Below, piece after piece: positions 12,389 through 14,906 of a DNA stretch of 14,906 nt. This stretch comes from Solirubrobacteraceae bacterium (GTDB taxonomy: Bacteria > Actinomycetota > Thermoleophilia > Solirubrobacterales > Solirubrobacteraceae). The notes beneath the pieces were generated by a model, which saw only the letters and a program-made list of their open reading frames with translations, was not told the DNA's origin and did no database searches. A program made the translations under genes and the position numbers. The stretch spans positions 1-14,906 of the forward strand of contig JAICUS010000075.1 in assembly GCA_025935735.1 (NCBI GenBank), given 5' to 3'. Numbering within the stretch: the stretch's first letter is position 1; every line of letters starts with the position of its first letter.

Positions 12389-13927
12389 TCAGAGGGGCAG
12401 GACCACGGTGACGGTGGTGCCGCGGCCGGCGGGGGAGAGGAAGGTGAGCGTCCCGCCGGCGGCCTCGGCGCGGTCGCGCAGGCCGAGGATGCCCGTGCCG
12501 CGGGCCGGGTCGGCGCCGCCGCGCCCGTCGTCGGCGATCTCGCAGCGCACGACCGCGCCGTCGCGGCGCACCGTCACGGACGCGGAGGCCGCGGCGGCGT
12601 GGCGGACCACGTTGGTCAGCGCCTCGGAGACGATGTAGTACGCGGTCGCCTCGACCGCCCCGGGCAGCCGTTCCGCGGGCACGTCGAGCGCGACGGGCAC
12701 CGGCAGGCGGTCGGCGAGCACCTCGAGCGCGTAGCGCAGGCCGTGCTCGCTGAGGATCGCCGGGTGCAGGCCGCGGGCGATCTCGCGCAGCTCCTCCAGG
12801 CCCGTGTCCAGCTCGTGCGCGGCGTCGTCGAGCAGCGCCGCCACCGCCTCGGGGTCGCCGGACAGCCGCCCGCGCGCCACCCGCAGCATCAGCGCCAGCG
12901 ACACGAGGCGCTGCTGGGCGCCGTCGTGCAGGTTGCGCTCCAGCCGGCGCCGCTGCTCGTCGCCCGCTCGCACGAGCCGGGCGCGCGAGGCGATCAGGTC
13001 GGCCCGGGCCTGGGCGCTGGCCACCGCCAGGGACACCAGCTCGCAGAACCCGGCGAGCCGGCTCGCGCTGTCGGGCGGCAGCGGGTCCTCGCCGGCGATC
13101 GCCACGGCGCCCCAGGGCACGCCGGCGACGACGATCGGCGCCGCGGCGGTCGAGCGGTAGCCGCTGAGGAAGATCATCTCGGCCATCTCGCCGGTGCGCC
13201 CGCCCCAGTCGTCCACCCGGGCCGGCGCGCCGGTGCGCCGGACGCGGCCGAGCGCGCCGTCCTCGTCGATCGGCACGGCCTCGCCCACCCGGAAGACGTC
13301 GATCCCGTCGCGGTTGAAGCGCCCGACGGTCCGCACCATCGCGCCCTCGTAGCGCAGGACGGCGGACGCGTTGACCTGCAGCACCCGGGCGCACTCCTCC
13401 GACACCGCCATGAACACGCGGTCCGGGCCGGCCTCGGAGGCCACGAGCGTGGCCACCCGGCGCAGCGCCTTCTGCTCGGCGGCGAGCCGGCTGATCTCGA
13501 CGAGCTTGGCCTCGGTGTCGCCCTCGAGCGCTCGCTCGTCCTCGGCGCGCGGCGCGCGGTCGGTGAGGTCGATGCCCGACGTGACCACCGAGCGCAGGGA
13601 GCCGTCCGGGCCGGCCATCGGCTTGTTCGACCAGGCGACCAGGCGGCGGTCGCCCGCCTTGGTCATCCAGTGGCCGACCTGCGGGCTGGGGGAGCTGGTC
13701 TTCCACACGTGCGCGAGGAACTCGCCGAACGCGGCGCGCTCCTCCGGCGGGATGACGAGGTCGCGCGCGTCGCGGCCCAGCGCCTCCTCGCGGCTGAACC
13801 CGGTCGCCCGCTCGCAGGCGTCGTTGAACAGCAGGATGCGCCCATCGCGGTCGAACACGCAGATCAGCGACTGCGTCGCTTCGGTGAGGATGCGCGCGAA
13901 CGGCTCGTCGAGGATGAAGTCGGCCAT
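12389..13927 (-). CDS. Soluble PAS-GAF sensor histidine kinase (HisKA_3/NarL-type)
   Basis: The kinase has 512 residues with no membrane segment, so sensing is cytosolic. A PAS domain covers about 12-122 (LICVFDRDGRILLFNDACERATGFSREEALG..WMTKAGDRRLVAWSNKPM). A charged helical linker follows, then a GAF domain (about 156-305) and a HisKA_3 dimerisation domain with the phospho-acceptor H334 in RRRLERNLHDGAQQRLVSLAL. The HATPase_c domain has the N-box EALTNVVRHA (435-444), the G1 box DDGRGG (466-471) and the G2 region GTGILGLRDR (477-486). All key residues are present. HisKA_3 kinases normally pair with NarL/LuxR-type response regulators; none is in the window, so it is an orphan here. TACGCT 9 nt upstream of the ATG suggests a very short or absent leader. 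Confidence 0.93.
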   Translation of the reverse strand: MADFILDEPFARILTEATQSLICVFDRDGRILLFNDACERATGFSREEALGRDARDLVIPPEERAAFGEFLAHVWKTSSPSPQVGHWMTKAGDRRLVAWSNKPMAGPDGSLRSVVTSGIDLTDRAPRAEDERALEGDTEAKLVEISRLAAEQKALRRVATLVASEAGPDRVFMAVSEECARVLQVNASAVLRYEGAMVRTVGRFNRDGIDVFRVGEAVPIDEDGALGRVRRTGAPARVDDWGGRTGEMAEMIFLSGYRSTAAAPIVVAGVPWGAVAIAGEDPLPPDSASRLAGFCELVSLAVASAQARADLIASRARLVRAGDEQRRRLERNLHDGAQQRLVSLALMLRVARGRLSGDPEAVAALLDDAAHELDTGLEELREIARGLHPAILSEHGLRYALEVLADRLPVPVALDVPAERLPGAVEATAYYIVSEALTNVVRHAAAASASVTVRRDGAVVRCEIADDGRGGADPARGTGILGLRDRAEAAGGTLTFLSPAGRGTTVTVVLPL

Positions 13928-13936
13928 CCTGCGGCG

Positions 13937-13942
13937 AGCGTA
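13937..13942 (-). promoter_or_regulatory. -10 box (TACGCT) of the histidine kinase gene
   Basis: On the minus strand TACGCT (TANNNT) ends 9 nt before the ATG at 13927, so the leader would be at most a few nt. The -35 region falls in the GC hairpin at 13947-13972 and shows no consensus. Confidence 0.45.
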
Positions 13943-13946
13943 GCGG

Positions 13947-13972
13947 GGCCGGCCGGGTCGCCCCGGCCGGCC
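13947..13972 (-). terminator. GC-rich hairpin after the GH3 gene
   Basis: GGCCGGCCGGG (13947-13957) and CCCGGCCGGCC (13962-13972) are perfect 11-bp arms with a 4-nt loop, starting 12 nt after the stop codon of the GH3 gene. No U-tract follows, as in many actinobacterial terminators. It probably separates the GH3 transcript from the histidine kinase gene. Confidence 0.65.
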
Positions 13973-13984
13973 TCGCGGACCCCC

Positions 13985-14906
13985 CTACGGGTTGGTGGTG
14001 GACAGGGTGAACGTCAGCGTCTTGCCGTACGTCCCCGTGCGCAGCGCGTCGGTGCGGGCGATCGACTGCTTGAACGTGATCGCCACCGGGTCGTTGGACA
14101 CCGGCCCGCTGTAGGTGAGCAGCGTCGTCGGCGTGGCGCCGAGCGGGGCGAACGCGCCGCCGGTGCCCAGCGGACTCGTCGCGTCAGCCTGCAGCGCCTG
14201 CGGCATCGCGAACGACCCGTTGACCAGATGGCCCGGGTGCGCCGGGTCGGGATCGGACACGCTCAGCGTCGCGTCGCCGGCCGTCGAGATCACGTTCGCC
14301 GTCGTGGACGCGGTGTAGTCCTTGTCCACGCCCGGGGTGAACGCGCCGAACGTCGCCGGCGCGCCGAGCGTCAGCGACAGGGTCGCCGGCACCGTGCCGG
14401 TCACCGTGCCCTGCGCCGCCGAGGTCAGCGGCGTGATCGTGCCGGTCAGCGGCAGGCTGGCCACCGCGTCGGCGTCGCCCACGGAGATCGTGCGCGCGCC
14501 GTAGTTGCTCAGCCACTGCTGGGTCGTCTCGTCCCAGTACTGGAACGAGCGCCGGTCGAGGTTGATCGTCTCGTGCTTCGTCTCTCCGGCGGCCAGCGAC
14601 ACGCGGTCGAACCCGCGCAGCGCCCGCACCGCCTGCTGGATGCCGGGCCTGTCCGGCCCCGGCCCGACGTAGACCTGCGCGACGTCGTCACCCGCCCGCG
14701 AGCCGGTGTTGGTCACATCGAAGTTCACGTCGACCGTCCCGTCGAGCTTCGGCACCAGGTTCAGGTTCGCGAACCGGAACGAGGTATAGGACAGCCCGTA
14801 GCCGAACGGGATCTGCGGCGCGATGCCCAGCTTGTCGAAGTAGCGGTAGCCGGCGAAGATGCCCTCGCTCTCCACCGTCCCGGTGGCCGCCGGGCAGCCG
14901 GTGCCC
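13985..14906 (-). CDS. GH3 beta-glucosidase/xylosidase, C-terminal part (cut by window edge)
   Basis: Only the last 306 or so codons are visible; the frame is open through 14906, and the GTG at 14875 is an internal valine. The sequence TVESEGIFAGYRYFDKLGIAPQIPFGYGLSYTSF is the conserved end of the GH3 C-terminal (alpha/beta sandwich) domain. An Fn3-like GH3 tail domain follows (VNFDVTNTGSRAGDDVAQVYVG to about 14460). After it comes an extra beta-rich module of about 140 residues (14407-13988: VPATLSLTLGAPATFGAFTP..LSVSDPD..HLVNGSF..ITFKQSIARTDALRTGTYGKTLTFTLSTTNP) that I recall as a recurring tail on actinobacterial secreted proteins. The enzyme would hydrolyse beta-glucosides or xylosides outside the cell; the signal peptide and catalytic Asp lie outside the window. 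Confidence 0.88.
   Translation of the reverse strand, partial: GTGCPAATGTVESEGIFAGYRYFDKLGIAPQIPFGYGLSYTSFRFANLNLVPKLDGTVDVNFDVTNTGSRAGDDVAQVYVGPGPDRPGIQQAVRALRGFDRVSLAAGETKHETINLDRRSFQYWDETTQQWLSNYGARTISVGDADAVASLPLTGTITPLTSAAQGTVTGTVPATLSLTLGAPATFGAFTPGVDKDYTASTTANVISTAGDATLSVSDPDPAHPGHLVNGSFAMPQALQADATSPLGTGGAFAPLGATPTTLLTYSGPVSNDPVAITFKQSIARTDALRTGTYGKTLTFTLSTTNP

Overview
The window is very GC-rich. Its genes have almost exclusively G or C at third codon positions, frequent GTG/TTG starts, and several TANNNT -10 boxes 7-9 nt upstream of start codons, which suggests leaderless transcripts. The families present fit a high-GC Actinomycetota: DUF1707 proteins, a SnoaL-tailed ECF sigma factor, a soluble PAS-GAF histidine kinase, a CSLREA/beta-helix surface protein, and a GH3 enzyme with a C-terminal beta-sandwich tail. 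Thermoleophilia (Solirubrobacter or Conexibacter type) is my best guess. This is inference from recalled protein style; there is no rRNA or other marker gene.

Left part (1-4440). A gene-free 246-nt stretch holds a long near-perfect inverted repeat (119-161) inside a wider imperfect one. Then comes a minus-strand cluster, read right to left: a ParB/Srx-like small protein, a thiamine-diphosphate enzyme of the acetolactate-synthase-like clade, an NCS1 permease and an NAD-type short-chain dehydrogenase. The last three are packed with a 14-nt gap and a 1-nt stop/start overlap, so they look like one transcription unit: import of a small N-heterocycle or related solute, a ThDP-dependent C-C bond step, and a redox step. 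The substrate cannot be read from sequence.

Middle (4466-7465). A leaderless DUF1707 protein with MGG turns on the plus strand converges on a hypothetical minus-strand gene across a GC-rich hairpin. The hypothetical gene diverges, across three 11-bp-phased CGGCAA repeats, from a 30-residue membrane peptide. Eight nt later follows an acyl-CoA carboxylase carboxyltransferase that carries its own biotinyl domain (EAMKMEH) at the N-terminus. Three nt after its stop, an ECF sigma factor with a SnoaL-like tail begins.

Right part (8536-14906). A cupin gene and a TetR-family regulator are divergent. Their promoters share a symmetric TACGATA -10 region, and two copies of a GTTCACTGAAC-type palindrome, 42 bp apart, overlap the promoter parts. 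This is a textbook autoregulated switch and the best-supported regulatory logic in the window. The remaining genes are on the minus strand: the C-terminal half of a secreted GH3 glycosidase (cut by the window edge), a soluble PAS-GAF-HisKA_3-HATPase kinase, and an 895-residue secreted beta-helix/Fn3/PKD/FecR-like surface protein. No CRISPR array, tRNA, rRNA or transposase gene was found.
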